A stretch of DNA of 55,875 nt, from contig WRLE01000019.1 of assembly GCA_009777775.1 (NCBI GenBank), positions 1 to 55,875 of the forward strand, given 5' to 3'. The notes under the pieces are model-generated. The model did no database searches. It saw only the letters and a program-made list of their open reading frames with translations, and had not been told where the DNA came from. Position numbers and translations under genes: made by a program. This DNA is from Oscillospiraceae bacterium. Lineage in GTDB: Bacteria; Bacillota; Clostridia; Oscillospirales; Oscillospiraceae. This document shows, piece after piece, positions 36,272 through 44,727 of this stretch. Numbering within the stretch: the first letter of the stretch is position 1; the number at the start of each line of letters is the position of its first letter.

Positions 36272-36331
36272 CTATCAGTATAGACTTCGCAATGAAACAC
36301 TAAAGGCAAAATAGAAGCTGTTTGGTAAGTA

Positions 36332-37723
36332 CTATGAAAGCATTTCTTCGAAGCTAAGAAGCCTGATATTGGATCTGTTAGCTGCCTCGAAAACTAGCTT
36401 ATCTGTAAAACCGGTTTTTGAAAATATCCAATACTGATTACTTTTATAGGAAAATAGACCGCTTCGCCTTTCGAGATTTAACAAAGCATCAATATCAACT
36501 GGAGTATTAGTCCATTTACATTCGCAAAAGAGCGCAGAGTCTCTGTGAAATGCAAGGATGTCTACTTCTTCCTGTCGTTTCTCCAGTGGATTGTTCCCCC
36601 ACCATCTTCCAATTTTGCTGAAGAAAAACGATAAATTATCGTTTTTTGCTTCTTTGATTAGATACTGCTTGCAGATTCCCTCGAATACCAGACCCATATA
36701 TTCGGAGAGATTGATTGATACCTCATTTTCATATAGGGCTCGCCCGAGCCCGGATACAATATTGCTCATATATGGGAATACATATCGGTACCAAAAACGG
36801 AACATCATATCATCTAATCGGTAAATGCTCCTTTTTGACGATGTTTCTGTTATTGGAATTTCTTTTTTAACTATTCCAAGAGACATGAGTGAAGCAAGGT
36901 ATTTACCGCATTTGTTACTGTCCATACTACATTTTGTAGCAATTTCGTTGAGTCGAGATGCACCAGAGGCAATGGCATCTATTATCCCATTGTATGTGGA
37001 CGGTTCCCTTAATTCTTGCTTCAATAGGTTTGTTGGCTCTTCAAATAAATGCCCAGACGGGGTCAAAAACAACTCGATTATGTTTTCATCCACAGTTTTT
37101 GACGAATCGATTTTATTAAGGTATTCCGGAATCCCACCTGTTATTCCATATAAAACAGCTTTATCATATGATGAATAAGCTTCAAAGAAAGGCAAGGACT
37201 CATAAAAATCCAGCGGTTCTATCTTGAATTGTGCCGTGCGTCTGCCGTATAGCGGGCTTTGGTAAGCCAAAACCTGATTTTCCATAAAGCTCATACTCGA
37301 ACCACATAGGATTAGAAATAGCTTGCTGTCTTTTAACTGCATATCAATATGTGCCTGTAATATAGATGAAATCGGTCGATGTCCCTGCGCCAAATATGGG
37401 AACTCATCTATCGCTAAAACTAACCTTTTGTCTTTGGATATCTGATAGATATAATCAAACGCTTTTTCCCAGTCAGCAAAAAACGAGTTGTTCACAAGCT
37501 CCGTTGCCGTTACGGAATAAAGGTCATTCGAAAAACCGTTTAGGTTGATTCTTCCGTCTGCTTCCCTAGCGAGAAAATAGATTGCGTCCTTGTCTTTGAC
37601 GAATTCCCTGATGAGTGTAGTTTTACCCACCCTGCGCCGCCCGTAAATAACGGCACATTCAAACTTACCGCTCATGTACATATCGTTGAGTTTCTTCAAT
37701 TCCTCGTTTCTGCCATAAAACAT
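36332..37723 (-). CDS. Archaeal-type ATPase with C-terminal DUF234 nuclease-like domain (2)
   Basis: A 463-residue member of the same family as the gene at 34096. Walker A IYGRRRVGKTTLIREF, Walker B RLVLAIDEFPYLA, FLILCGSSMSFM, a winged-helix region (ASGASRLNEIATKCSM), and the C-terminal nuclease-like core EVDILAF (Asp near 387) and ALFCECKW (Glu near 399). The two proteins are clearly diverged, so not a recent copy. I start at ATG 37723 (MFYGRNEEL; TAGGTGA upstream); a TTG at 37759 lies within the operator dyad. Expressed from a strong promoter overlapped by a 41-bp palindrome. Confidence 0.85.
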   Translation of the reverse strand: MFYGRNEELKKLNDMYMSGKFECAVIYGRRRVGKTTLIREFVKDKDAIYFLAREADGRINLNGFSNDLYSVTATELVNNSFFADWEKAFDYIYQISKDKRLVLAIDEFPYLAQGHRPISSILQAHIDMQLKDSKLFLILCGSSMSFMENQVLAYQSPLYGRRTAQFKIEPLDFYESLPFFEAYSSYDKAVLYGITGGIPEYLNKIDSSKTVDENIIELFLTPSGHLFEEPTNLLKQELREPSTYNGIIDAIASGASRLNEIATKCSMDSNKCGKYLASLMSLGIVKKEIPITETSSKRSIYRLDDMMFRFWYRYVFPYMSNIVSGLGRALYENEVSINLSEYMGLVFEGICKQYLIKEAKNDNLSFFFSKIGRWWGNNPLEKRQEEVDILAFHRDSALFCECKWTNTPVDIDALLNLERRSGLFSYKSNQYWIFSKTGFTDKLVFEAANRSNIRLLSFEEMLS

Positions 37724-37735
37724 AGGGTCACCTAC

Positions 37736-37800
37736 ATAATCAAACTCGCAAGTATGCAACTTACGAGTTTGATTATATATGGAGCTAGTTGAAATGTCAA
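37736..37800 (-). promoter_or_regulatory. Strong promoter overlapped by a 41-bp palindrome
   Basis: Minus strand: TTGACA (37795-37800), 17-base spacer, TATAAT (37772-37777). An inverted repeat of 18-bp arms, 37736-37753 and 37759-37776 with 17 of 18 bases paired and a 5-bp centre, covers the -10 box and the start of transcription. As transcription starts inside the first arm, this is better explained as a DNA operator than as an RNA hairpin. Confidence 0.65.
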
Positions 37801-37848
37801 GGCATATTGCAAATGTGGATTATTTTCAGAATTCTCCAAAACCTAAAA

Positions 37849-37888
37849 AGCGTCCAAAACACGCCATTTTATGCGTGTTTTGGACGCT
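37849..37888 (-). terminator. GCGTCCAAAAC hairpin, copy 3, also terminator of the CbbX-like gene
   Basis: A perfect 16-bp stem (37849-37864 with 37873-37888) and an 8-nt loop, ten bases after the stop codon of the CbbX-like gene and followed on that strand by TTTTTAGG. Same family as copies 1, 2 and 4. Confidence 0.75.
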
Positions 37889-37897
37889 GTTAAGCAG

Positions 37898-39811
37898 TTA
37901 CGCAGAAATCCGAAAGCCAATCGATGAGCGATTATTCTTTAGAAGCGATGCAATATCATCATCTGCAAAGGCTTCTTTGACATCATGCCCTGTAATCAAA
38001 TCGTCCGATGCTCTGCAAGCTTGTTTTATGCATATGCGTTCAAATATCTTTCGAACAAATCTGCCGTTGGAAAAATTATCCGGCTTGCTAACTAGAATCT
38101 GCTTGAGCCTTGATTCCATAGCCGCTCTCCCATCAAACGATAGCTCGTAACCATTTTCCTTGCACAGCTTATCAAAAATCAAAAGCAGTTCATGCAGGTT
38201 GTAGTCTGGAAAAGAAATGTGAAATTGTATCCTATCTCGCAATCCAGGATTCACGTCCAGCATAGCATTCATTTCATCTGTATAACCAGCCATAATGCAG
38301 ACGAATTCATCTCGTTTATCTTCCATTATTTTTACCAGCGTAGCAATGACTTCTTTTCCGAAAGCATCGTCTTCTCGTTCTATTAGAGCATATGCTTCAT
38401 CGATAAAAAGCACGCCTCCCATTGCACGTTTGATTACATCCGCGGTTTTCGGTGCCGTCTGTCCCAGGTACTTGCCAACCAAGCCACCCCTTTGAGTTTC
38501 GACGAGTATGTTTTTTTGGGTGAGACCGACTTCCGCGAATAGTCTTGCGAGGATTCTCGCGACTGTCGTCTTTCCTGTACCTGGATTCCCAAGAAAGGTC
38601 ATATGAAGACAAGGAACAGCTTTTCTCCCCCGCTTTTCCAACAACGTAACTATCTCCTTAATGGTCTTTTTGACGTTGTCCAACCCAATCAAGCTCTCCA
38701 GTTCGTCAAAGGCAGATACGGGTGCATCCTTATCAGCAGATTGCAACATCAAATCCGGCAATGCGATGACAAATTCATCTGTCTTTTCAATCAGTTTTCG
38801 CTGTGCTGCGTTTCGCAAAGCCATTTCGAGATCCTTGATACTCGCAGTATTAAGAGGAGAATTATCTTTGAAACTTTCCAAATCAATACCAAAACCGTAT
38901 TCATCAGCAAATAAAGTTATCGATTTGATTTTATCAGATACTGTCAAATCCTCCATGACTATTGTATGTGGAAATGCAACAGTAAAAAGATCGTTTCTCG
39001 CTAGTATGTCGTATTCTGATTGCTTCATAGATGTCATGTGGACATTGTTGCTGTTAATGATTTTATGAAATAATGTCTGGTCGCTAGCAAATTTACAACG
39101 ATCTTCTCCAAAGATCGCATACAAGAGCACCTCTTCCTGATCTTTGGGTCCGCTTTCAATGTCATCAATGTCCCACTCGTCATCAATAATATACATGTGC
39201 TGCGTTTCCCTAAATGTGAACTGACAATCTCGAATGTTTCCTTTTATCACCGCATGTTCGATGAGCTTTCCTTTGTTCGCTAATACCTTGTACAGAGCAT
39301 CATAATTGCCATTGAGATTCAAGTCATGGTTGTTAATAAACACTACATTATAAAGGCAGTTCGCTTTAATACTGTCGGTTCGATCGATATAGTCTGAATA
39401 TTCAGATAAAAAAGTGTTGAATTTGGATGAGGGGAATGACATTTCTATATCCGAAATAAATTGCTCACAGTCTTCCACTATAAATTTTTCTTCTTTTATC
39501 CCTGAAAAGATATTTCCACTCGACATCAAATTTTGCGCTATGCGGATTTTACTGAGGATTTTTTGGTCAACGCTTTCAATGCTGATTCTTTCTGTTGAAG
39601 CAACCCCTTTGAAAGCACCTTCGATTTTCTTAATATGTGCTTCCACATCCTCCTCTTCTGTAAGGTAAATGAATCGCAATTCGTTTTTGTTGCCGCTGTC
39701 GAACAATAAATAGTTGTTTTCGTCGATAAGTGCATCTAGTTTAAAAGAAATCACATCATTAGATGGGATACCTTCCCCATCATAACGAACAATAATTCGA
39801 TAATGTACCAT
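37898..39811 (-). CDS. CbbX/SpoVK-like AAA+ ATPase with unrecognised N-terminal half
   Basis: A 637-residue protein. The C-terminal half (about 368-637) is an AAA+ domain of the CbbX/SpoVK/EccA type: ELESLIGLDNVKKTIKEI, Walker A GNPGTGKT (408-415), RGGLVGKYLGQTAPKT pore-loop region, Walker B GGVLFIDEAYAL (465-476), and the Arg-rich PGLRDRIQFHISFPDY. Such ATPases remodel partner proteins. The N-terminal 365 residues are not recognised; they are acidic and have no membrane helix. The same architecture (variable N-domain plus CbbX-like AAA) occurs in secretion- and conflict-linked genes. AGGAGG lies four bases before the ATG. Flanked by hairpin copies 3 and 4, separate from its neighbours. Confidence 0.82.
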   Translation of the reverse strand: MVHYRIIVRYDGEGIPSNDVISFKLDALIDENNYLLFDSGNKNELRFIYLTEEEDVEAHIKKIEGAFKGVASTERISIESVDQKILSKIRIAQNLMSSGNIFSGIKEEKFIVEDCEQFISDIEMSFPSSKFNTFLSEYSDYIDRTDSIKANCLYNVVFINNHDLNLNGNYDALYKVLANKGKLIEHAVIKGNIRDCQFTFRETQHMYIIDDEWDIDDIESGPKDQEEVLLYAIFGEDRCKFASDQTLFHKIINSNNVHMTSMKQSEYDILARNDLFTVAFPHTIVMEDLTVSDKIKSITLFADEYGFGIDLESFKDNSPLNTASIKDLEMALRNAAQRKLIEKTDEFVIALPDLMLQSADKDAPVSAFDELESLIGLDNVKKTIKEIVTLLEKRGRKAVPCLHMTFLGNPGTGKTTVARILARLFAEVGLTQKNILVETQRGGLVGKYLGQTAPKTADVIKRAMGGVLFIDEAYALIEREDDAFGKEVIATLVKIMEDKRDEFVCIMAGYTDEMNAMLDVNPGLRDRIQFHISFPDYNLHELLLIFDKLCKENGYELSFDGRAAMESRLKQILVSKPDNFSNGRFVRKIFERICIKQACRASDDLITGHDVKEAFADDDIASLLKNNRSSIGFRISA

Positions 39812-40107
39812 TTAGCCTCCTAATAACTCAGTCACACTATTGCTTACATCCATCTTTTTAACATATTCACTTGTCAAGGTACAACGCATTTGCGAGGGGA
39901 GTTCTTAAATTATACCACGCATATTGGACAATTGATTGTCTGTGTAAAATATTTTTAAAACAATTGAGGCGTCCTAAACAAACATTTTTATGTATGTTTG
40001 GACGCCATTTTGGGTTATACAAATATATCGTATGTTCTCCATCTGGATGTGGCATACGTTTGAACAGTGCAAATAGCATGTCTTTTCGTGGCAATTAATT
40101 ATGACTT
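39812..40107. other. Spacer between CbbX-like and SUKH genes with hairpin copy 4
   Basis: Contains the upstream region of the CbbX-like gene and, at 39968-40006, the fourth hairpin: GGCGTCC (39968-39974) and GGACGCC (40000-40006) with further imperfect pairing (one bulge). This copy is the most diverged. It lies about 100 bp behind the SUKH stop and may end the five-gene operon. No gene is visible. Confidence 0.6.
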
Positions 40108-40503
40108 TTATTTTTTCATTTTTAAATAATCCAACATTGATTCTGCAATTTTTATCGGCTCGTTATGTGGAGTAGTTTTGTAAACAATCCCGTTACCATC
40201 TTGCCATATTACTATGCCATCAATGGTTGTGTCTTCTATGACGTAAAGATTTCGAGGAACTGTCGGATTTAGATCCCACTTTTCTTTCGTAGCTGAAATA
40301 ACGTTAATATAATCAGCATCAATAATACCTGTTAATTCCAATCCTTGCGCACTTACTTCGCCGAACTCGGCAAGATAAGTCTTGTATTCATCCGCAAAAT
40401 GCAGACATAACTGTATTTCGGCATCAGAAATCTCAATCTTACTTGCAGGCTTATATCCTTCCATTTTAGGCAATGAACGGATTGTTTCAATGATGTTTGA
40501 CAT
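40108..40503 (-). CDS. SUKH-family (SMI1/KNR4) protein, likely immunity protein
   Basis: A 131-residue SMI1/KNR4-type protein: IEISDAEIQLCLHFADEYKTYLAEFGEVSAQGLELTG matches the start of the SUKH fold, and NLYVIEDTTIDGIVIWQDGNGIVYK the end. SUKH proteins commonly neutralise nuclease toxins, including LHH types. It starts 14 bp after the LHH nuclease gene, with GAGGAGGG overlapping the nuclease stop region. This pairing is the classic toxin-immunity order and is the main evidence for its role. Confidence 0.88.
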   Translation of the reverse strand: MSNIIETIRSLPKMEGYKPASKIEISDAEIQLCLHFADEYKTYLAEFGEVSAQGLELTGIIDADYINVISATKEKWDLNPTVPRNLYVIEDTTIDGIVIWQDGNGIVYKTTPHNEPIKIAESMLDYLKMKK

Positions 40504-40517
40504 TCAAAATTCCCTCC

Positions 40518-41222
40518 TCAGTTCTGTTTTGAACGAGTTACCCAATGGTTTTCTCGTTCGGTTTGCCAGTTATTACCTTCTCCATGAACCTCAGTTGCTC
40601 CCTGATAAGGGTGCAAGTCATGGTCGTTTTCTTGATGTTCGGTTGTTGTTAGTTCGGCTAATGGCGAATCAGTACGTTGACCGATGTGATGCAAGTTTAT
40701 GGGTTTTCCATCGCTACCGATAGGCGCAAGCCCTTTTTCCATACGTTCTCTATTCGTTCGCCCCTTGGCGTCTTTTTGCTCCATGTCAATATCGGTTCTT
40801 ATTAGACAAGGGCGTCCGTTAATGTATTCAAGTTTTAAGTTCGCTTTGTCTAAAACTTCATATTCTTTCCACGAACAGATTGCATCGATTATTTCATCAG
40901 GCCAATCAGGATGTTTTTCTCTAACTATTGCTTTTTCTACCTCCGTTAAACCATCCCGTTTACCATCGTTCGTTTCTTGCAATTGTAACGATTCGTATTC
41001 TTCATCAGAGATTACAGAAGATTCCTCATTCTCTACTGGCGTTGATTCATCATCTTCTATTTGAATCGAATTAAACAATATATCCATTACTTCTGCCACT
41101 ATTTCTTGCTCGTCATCTTCTACTTCAACCGATTCAATGTATTTAGTCATTGTCTCTTCATCTTGCGTAAGCGGAATTTCTATCACTTTTTCGATAGCTT
41201 TTTCTATATTGCTTTCGCTCAT
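40518..41222 (-). CDS. LHH-type nuclease of the HNH/EndoVII superfamily, stand-alone toxin
   Basis: A 234-residue protein. The C-terminal 100 residues are an LHH nuclease domain: GRTNRERMEKGLAPIGSDG, INLHHIGQRTDSPLAEL (LHH at 177-179), and the later His-rich HQENDHDLHPYQG. Such domains usually form the C-terminal tip of large secreted polymorphic toxins. Here there is no signal peptide or delivery domain; the first 125 residues are acidic and of unknown fold. The start codon overlaps the HerA stop by 4 bp (ATGA), so its translation is coupled to the HerA-like ATPase, and the SUKH gene follows. It may be a cytoplasmic effector of the HerA/GTPase system rather than a secreted toxin. Confidence 0.88.
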   Translation of the reverse strand: MSESNIEKAIEKVIEIPLTQDEETMTKYIESVEVEDDEQEIVAEVMDILFNSIQIEDDESTPVENEESSVISDEEYESLQLQETNDGKRDGLTEVEKAIVREKHPDWPDEIIDAICSWKEYEVLDKANLKLEYINGRPCLIRTDIDMEQKDAKGRTNRERMEKGLAPIGSDGKPINLHHIGQRTDSPLAELTTTEHQENDHDLHPYQGATEVHGEGNNWQTERENHWVTRSKQN

Positions 41223-44218
41223 AGGATACTCCTTTCAGTATTGTCAATCCAATGTTTATCAACATATCTTTCACTTATTGGCGAGTGAACAATTAAAAGC
41301 TCTCTAATCCTTTGAATTATATTATCTTGTTCATTAAACCCAATTTGGAAAATCAAATGTTTTTTTACTTCGTCAACAGCATTTTCACTACAAACCTCAT
41401 CAGGGTATAAAGCATAGATTAATGCCATTTGTTGCTCGTCCGATATTTTTGCATTATTGGTTACTCTTTTGATGATTTTTTGCACTTTGTCTTGAATTTT
41501 ATCATTTATTTTTATCTTATCACGCCATTTGTTAATTATATCTACCATTTCATTTGTAAGTGTGTTTTTTTCATTACAAAATGCGCAAATATAAAACTGT
41601 TTAATGGCTAATGTTTCGAGGTCTTCCCAATTATAATCGTCTTTTTCAAGTGGCTTTTTATCTGAATATTTATCAATAGCTGCTAAAACAGGTTCAAGCC
41701 ACCCGCTTTGTGAAATCGCGGCAACACCAACCCCAAGTCGTGATATTTCACTAATTTGAATATCAGACAATCCTGCTGCCTTACCTACGAGCATCCGGTC
41801 GCTTTCATCGGGTAGGCGCATTATAATCTTAGTATTTGTGTTGCGAATAACGGACATATCCATAAGTCCCGGTGATTGGTCTGCAATTATGAAACCTTCT
41901 CCATATGTACGCATCTCAGCAATAGCGTTTGCAATCATTTCCACTGATTTCCCTTGCAAATTAGAACTTTCTTGTGATTGCTCACTTGATGTGCGTTTCA
42001 AAAGATTATGAGCTTCTTCAAGCACCGTAATATGCCGTAGTTCTTCGTCAGTGCCAATATCTTCAGCCATTCTGTATTCTTGCAACCTCAACACTAAAAT
42101 ACCCATTAATAAAGCTTTTGTTTCAGATGAACCGACTCGACTTATATCTATAATAACATTACGGTCAAAGAGACTTTTATCATTGGTATCATTGCCGAAT
42201 ATTTGTCCTTGTATTCCAGTGGTCAGCGAATGGACACGCGTTTTTAATGCACCCTTATAATCACTACTTGTATCCTTTGAGTATTCAGCTTTTTCTATAA
42301 CATCCGGTAATACTTTCAAGAGTGTATCAAAAGTCGGAAACGACCCCGGATTTTTTGAGCTTTTCATGCTCCAACCGATTGCTTCATATGATTTCTCAAC
42401 AGCTTCTTTTAAAATGGCGGGCATCGCTGCATACATCGGCCAACAGGCATTAAATACCTCGACAAGTCTATCAATGTGTTCAAGCACATGAACATCATCG
42501 GGGAAGCAAAATGGATTAATTTGTAATAAATTGGGGAATTTGAAGGGATTTGTGCCATATACTGTTACATCATCACGTCCACCAAATATACCCTTGTATT
42601 CGCCTTTAGCAGGCTCAATTACAATGAAATGCGTTGCTTTACAGTTTTCTTTATGTTCGTGAAGAGGACATAACTCACTCAGCAACTTATATATAGTATT
42701 GCTTTTACCCGAACCTGTAGAGCCTGTAATAAAAGTGTGCTTAGTCAATTCATTTTTGCTTAATAACAACCGATTATTTACCTCACGACGGTGCATATGG
42801 TAAGAACAGCCGATGTCTAAATTTTTTATTAAATCATCAAGCGAATGGGGCTCGCGCCCAAAACGGACGCATTCGATAACAGGCAGACCTTGTGTTGAAT
42901 TCTTAGGAAACGCGTATAGTGCTGATAACTCTGATGTAGAAATATATGCTGTAGATGTGACTTGTACCTTGTCGATTGCATTTACAAATATTGGATGTGA
43001 AAAAAACTTAATATATTCATATATCTCGTTAAAATTATAGTTCTCCCTTTCTCCTTTTTCGTCGTCATTAGGACAATTTGACCATTCTGTAATAATTGGC
43101 AACTCAATATATGATTCATCACCTTGGGAAAGAGAAGTTATATAGCCCGCCACATTTTGACTCACAGATGAACTTTGTGACAAAACATACGAAGCATATC
43201 TCCACAAGCCGCCTGACTGTCCACTTTGTATACGCTTTATTGTTTTTTCAGTTTTTTCGAGATATCCAGCAACTGGATAAGACTTATATGAAAATGTTGA
43301 ACTTTCTGCGTTACCTGTTGTAAGCATATAATTAATGCCTTTTGTAACGGTATCCGAATCAGCCTCGGAATTTGTTTTACCCTTGCTGTACCCATATCCA
43401 ACACTTACGCCAAGAATAGCTTTTACTCTGAAATCAACATTTGTGTTAATTGAATGCGTTTTTGTAATTGCTTCACTGATGGTTTTAGTTGCAGAAACAG
43501 CATCATTTATACCATTGCTTTCGTTTTTATTTTCGGAATATTGAAATTGGTTAGTTACAAATGGAGTAAGTGATGTAGCAATTTCCTCGTAACCATTAAG
43601 AATATCTCTTACAATATCTGGCACAAGTGGTTCTGCTAACACAACAAGCGTATAACTATCTGATTCTTCCTCTGGGACAACGCCTTCTAGTAGTTTCTCG
43701 ATACCCTGAGTTACGAAGCCCTCTGCCTTTTCGGAAGGAATGCCACATACAGTTGCAACGGATTCGATGTTATTCGTAAAGACATCCTCTTCATTAGCTT
43801 CTTCTATAACAGTACCGTTAAAATTCCCCTCAAGAGCGGAAATCAATAAATCACAAGATGTCCTACTAAAACTATTGTTATTATCACCTGTATTACGAAT
43901 AGCGAAGAACATGTCAACTGTTTTCGGTGTACGCTTAATTATAAGAGCAACATTATTACCCCCAGTTGCAGAAAAAAGACCAAGTACATTTTTAAAACAA
44001 TCAATAACTCTTTCTTCTGAATCTTTTACCCAGCGCTTCACACGAACTATGCGAATGTTATCTGAATAGCAAAGTCCCCCGCATGATTTTTTATAATCTT
44101 CAAACGATGCAACATTATAATCATCTTTCAAGCGGCTGATGTATGCTTTATCTATAGTGTACGCAGCTTTATCAAGAGTTTCGATAAGCTCGTTTTCATG
44201 TGGAATTTTATTTTCCAT
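41219..44218 (-). CDS. HerA/FtsK-like ATPase with long N-terminal region
   Basis: A 999-residue protein. Residues 1-480 are unrecognised; the segment 180-370 is rich in Ser/Thr/Asn (KTHSINTNVDFRVKAILGVSVGYGYSKG) and may be beta-structured. A HerA-type motor follows: HTFITGSTGSGKSN (Walker A 499-506), FIVIEPAKGEYK, Walker B HITVLEEAHNLL, then IADQSPGLMD and IIMRLPDESDR, the HerA arginine-finger region. HerA-family hexamers pump DNA or proteins and are often coupled to nucleases in defence systems. I start at ATG 44218 (MENKIPHEN; TTAGG upstream). Fourth from the end of the operon: preceded by a 113-bp gap with a small hairpin, followed by the overlapping nuclease gene. Confidence 0.88.
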   Translation of the reverse strand: MENKIPHENELIETLDKAAYTIDKAYISRLKDDYNVASFEDYKKSCGGLCYSDNIRIVRVKRWVKDSEERVIDCFKNVLGLFSATGGNNVALIIKRTPKTVDMFFAIRNTGDNNNSFSRTSCDLLISALEGNFNGTVIEEANEEDVFTNNIESVATVCGIPSEKAEGFVTQGIEKLLEGVVPEEESDSYTLVVLAEPLVPDIVRDILNGYEEIATSLTPFVTNQFQYSENKNESNGINDAVSATKTISEAITKTHSINTNVDFRVKAILGVSVGYGYSKGKTNSEADSDTVTKGINYMLTTGNAESSTFSYKSYPVAGYLEKTEKTIKRIQSGQSGGLWRYASYVLSQSSSVSQNVAGYITSLSQGDESYIELPIITEWSNCPNDDEKGERENYNFNEIYEYIKFFSHPIFVNAIDKVQVTSTAYISTSELSALYAFPKNSTQGLPVIECVRFGREPHSLDDLIKNLDIGCSYHMHRREVNNRLLLSKNELTKHTFITGSTGSGKSNTIYKLLSELCPLHEHKENCKATHFIVIEPAKGEYKGIFGGRDDVTVYGTNPFKFPNLLQINPFCFPDDVHVLEHIDRLVEVFNACWPMYAAMPAILKEAVEKSYEAIGWSMKSSKNPGSFPTFDTLLKVLPDVIEKAEYSKDTSSDYKGALKTRVHSLTTGIQGQIFGNDTNDKSLFDRNVIIDISRVGSSETKALLMGILVLRLQEYRMAEDIGTDEELRHITVLEEAHNLLKRTSSEQSQESSNLQGKSVEMIANAIAEMRTYGEGFIIADQSPGLMDMSVIRNTNTKIIMRLPDESDRMLVGKAAGLSDIQISEISRLGVGVAAISQSGWLEPVLAAIDKYSDKKPLEKDDYNWEDLETLAIKQFYICAFCNEKNTLTNEMVDIINKWRDKIKINDKIQDKVQKIIKRVTNNAKISDEQQMALIYALYPDEVCSENAVDEVKKHLIFQIGFNEQDNIIQRIRELLIVHSPISERYVDKHWIDNTERSIL

Positions 44219-44314
44219 AATCCTACCTAACCTTTTGCATTTAAGTAATCGCAAAGAATTTAAAATTTCAGTAAGAGTTTAGTGAAAGCGACATCACTTG
44301 CCTCTAAATGATTC

Positions 44315-44331
44315 AAACTCGATACGAGTTT
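44315..44331 (-). other. Small hairpin between the membrane-protein and HerA genes
   Basis: AAACTCG (44315-44321) and CGAGTTT (44325-44331) with a 3-nt loop, touching the stop codon of the small membrane protein. On the minus strand no U-run follows, so it is more likely an mRNA processing or stability element than a terminator. Confidence 0.35.
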
Positions 44332-44727
44332 TTACGATGATCGAGGTTCTTTATTCGCAATGACCAAAACAACAATAGCTATAATTATAGCTATAATCAA
44401 AATAACCGGAACAATTTTTTTACTATTTGATTTGTTATCGCTTCGACTTATATGTTCTACGACTTCAGCTAAATGAAGCAAGTATTGTTTAGAGAATGTT
44501 CCGCGAACCGCTTCACTCACAAGTAATTTCAAATATTTTTCGTTCCATTCAGATTTATGAGCAGGTTTCACGGTGGTATCACCTAACATACCTTTTTGTT
44601 CCAATTCAGTGATTAGGGAGTTGACATCATTTCCGACTAGTCTGTGGCGGCGTATATCTGTAACAATACCGTGAGTTATCTCTGCTGGTTTTTTCCCTTT
44701 AACATAATGCTCATACAGTTTGCTCAT
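44332..44727 (-). CDS. Small tail-anchored membrane protein
   Basis: A 131-residue protein: a soluble helical N-terminal part (SKLYEHYVKGKKPAEITHG...) and a C-terminal membrane helix (KIVPVILIIAIIIAIVVLVIA) near residues 105-125, with only a short basic tail. It should be anchored with its N-terminus in the cytoplasm. ATG 44727 has AAAGGGA upstream and overlaps the dynamin stop by 17 bp, a sign of coupled translation. No family known. In context it may place the GTPase or HerA protein at the membrane. Confidence 0.75.
   Translation of the reverse strand: MSKLYEHYVKGKKPAEITHGIVTDIRRHRLVGNDVNSLITELEQKGMLGDTTVKPAHKSEWNEKYLKLLVSEAVRGTFSKQYLLHLAEVVEHISRSDNKSNSKKIVPVILIIAIIIAIVVLVIANKEPRSS

Noticed and set aside
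33975-40006. Hairpins as integron attC sites
   Set aside because: Core GTCCAAA/TTTGGAC only resembles the RYYYAAC/GTTRRRY boxes, genes have their own promoters and mixed orientations, and no integron integrase is in the window.
40518-41222. LHH nuclease as a secreted polymorphic toxin
   Set aside because: No signal peptide, LXG, PT-HINT or repeat delivery region; the protein is short and translation is coupled to a HerA ATPase.
41219-44218. HerA-like protein as a conjugation VirB4/TraG or FtsK/SpoIIIE translocase
   Set aside because: No membrane helices and no conjugation or sporulation genes nearby; the motif set (GSTGSGKS, EEAHNLL, RLPDESDR) fits HerA better.
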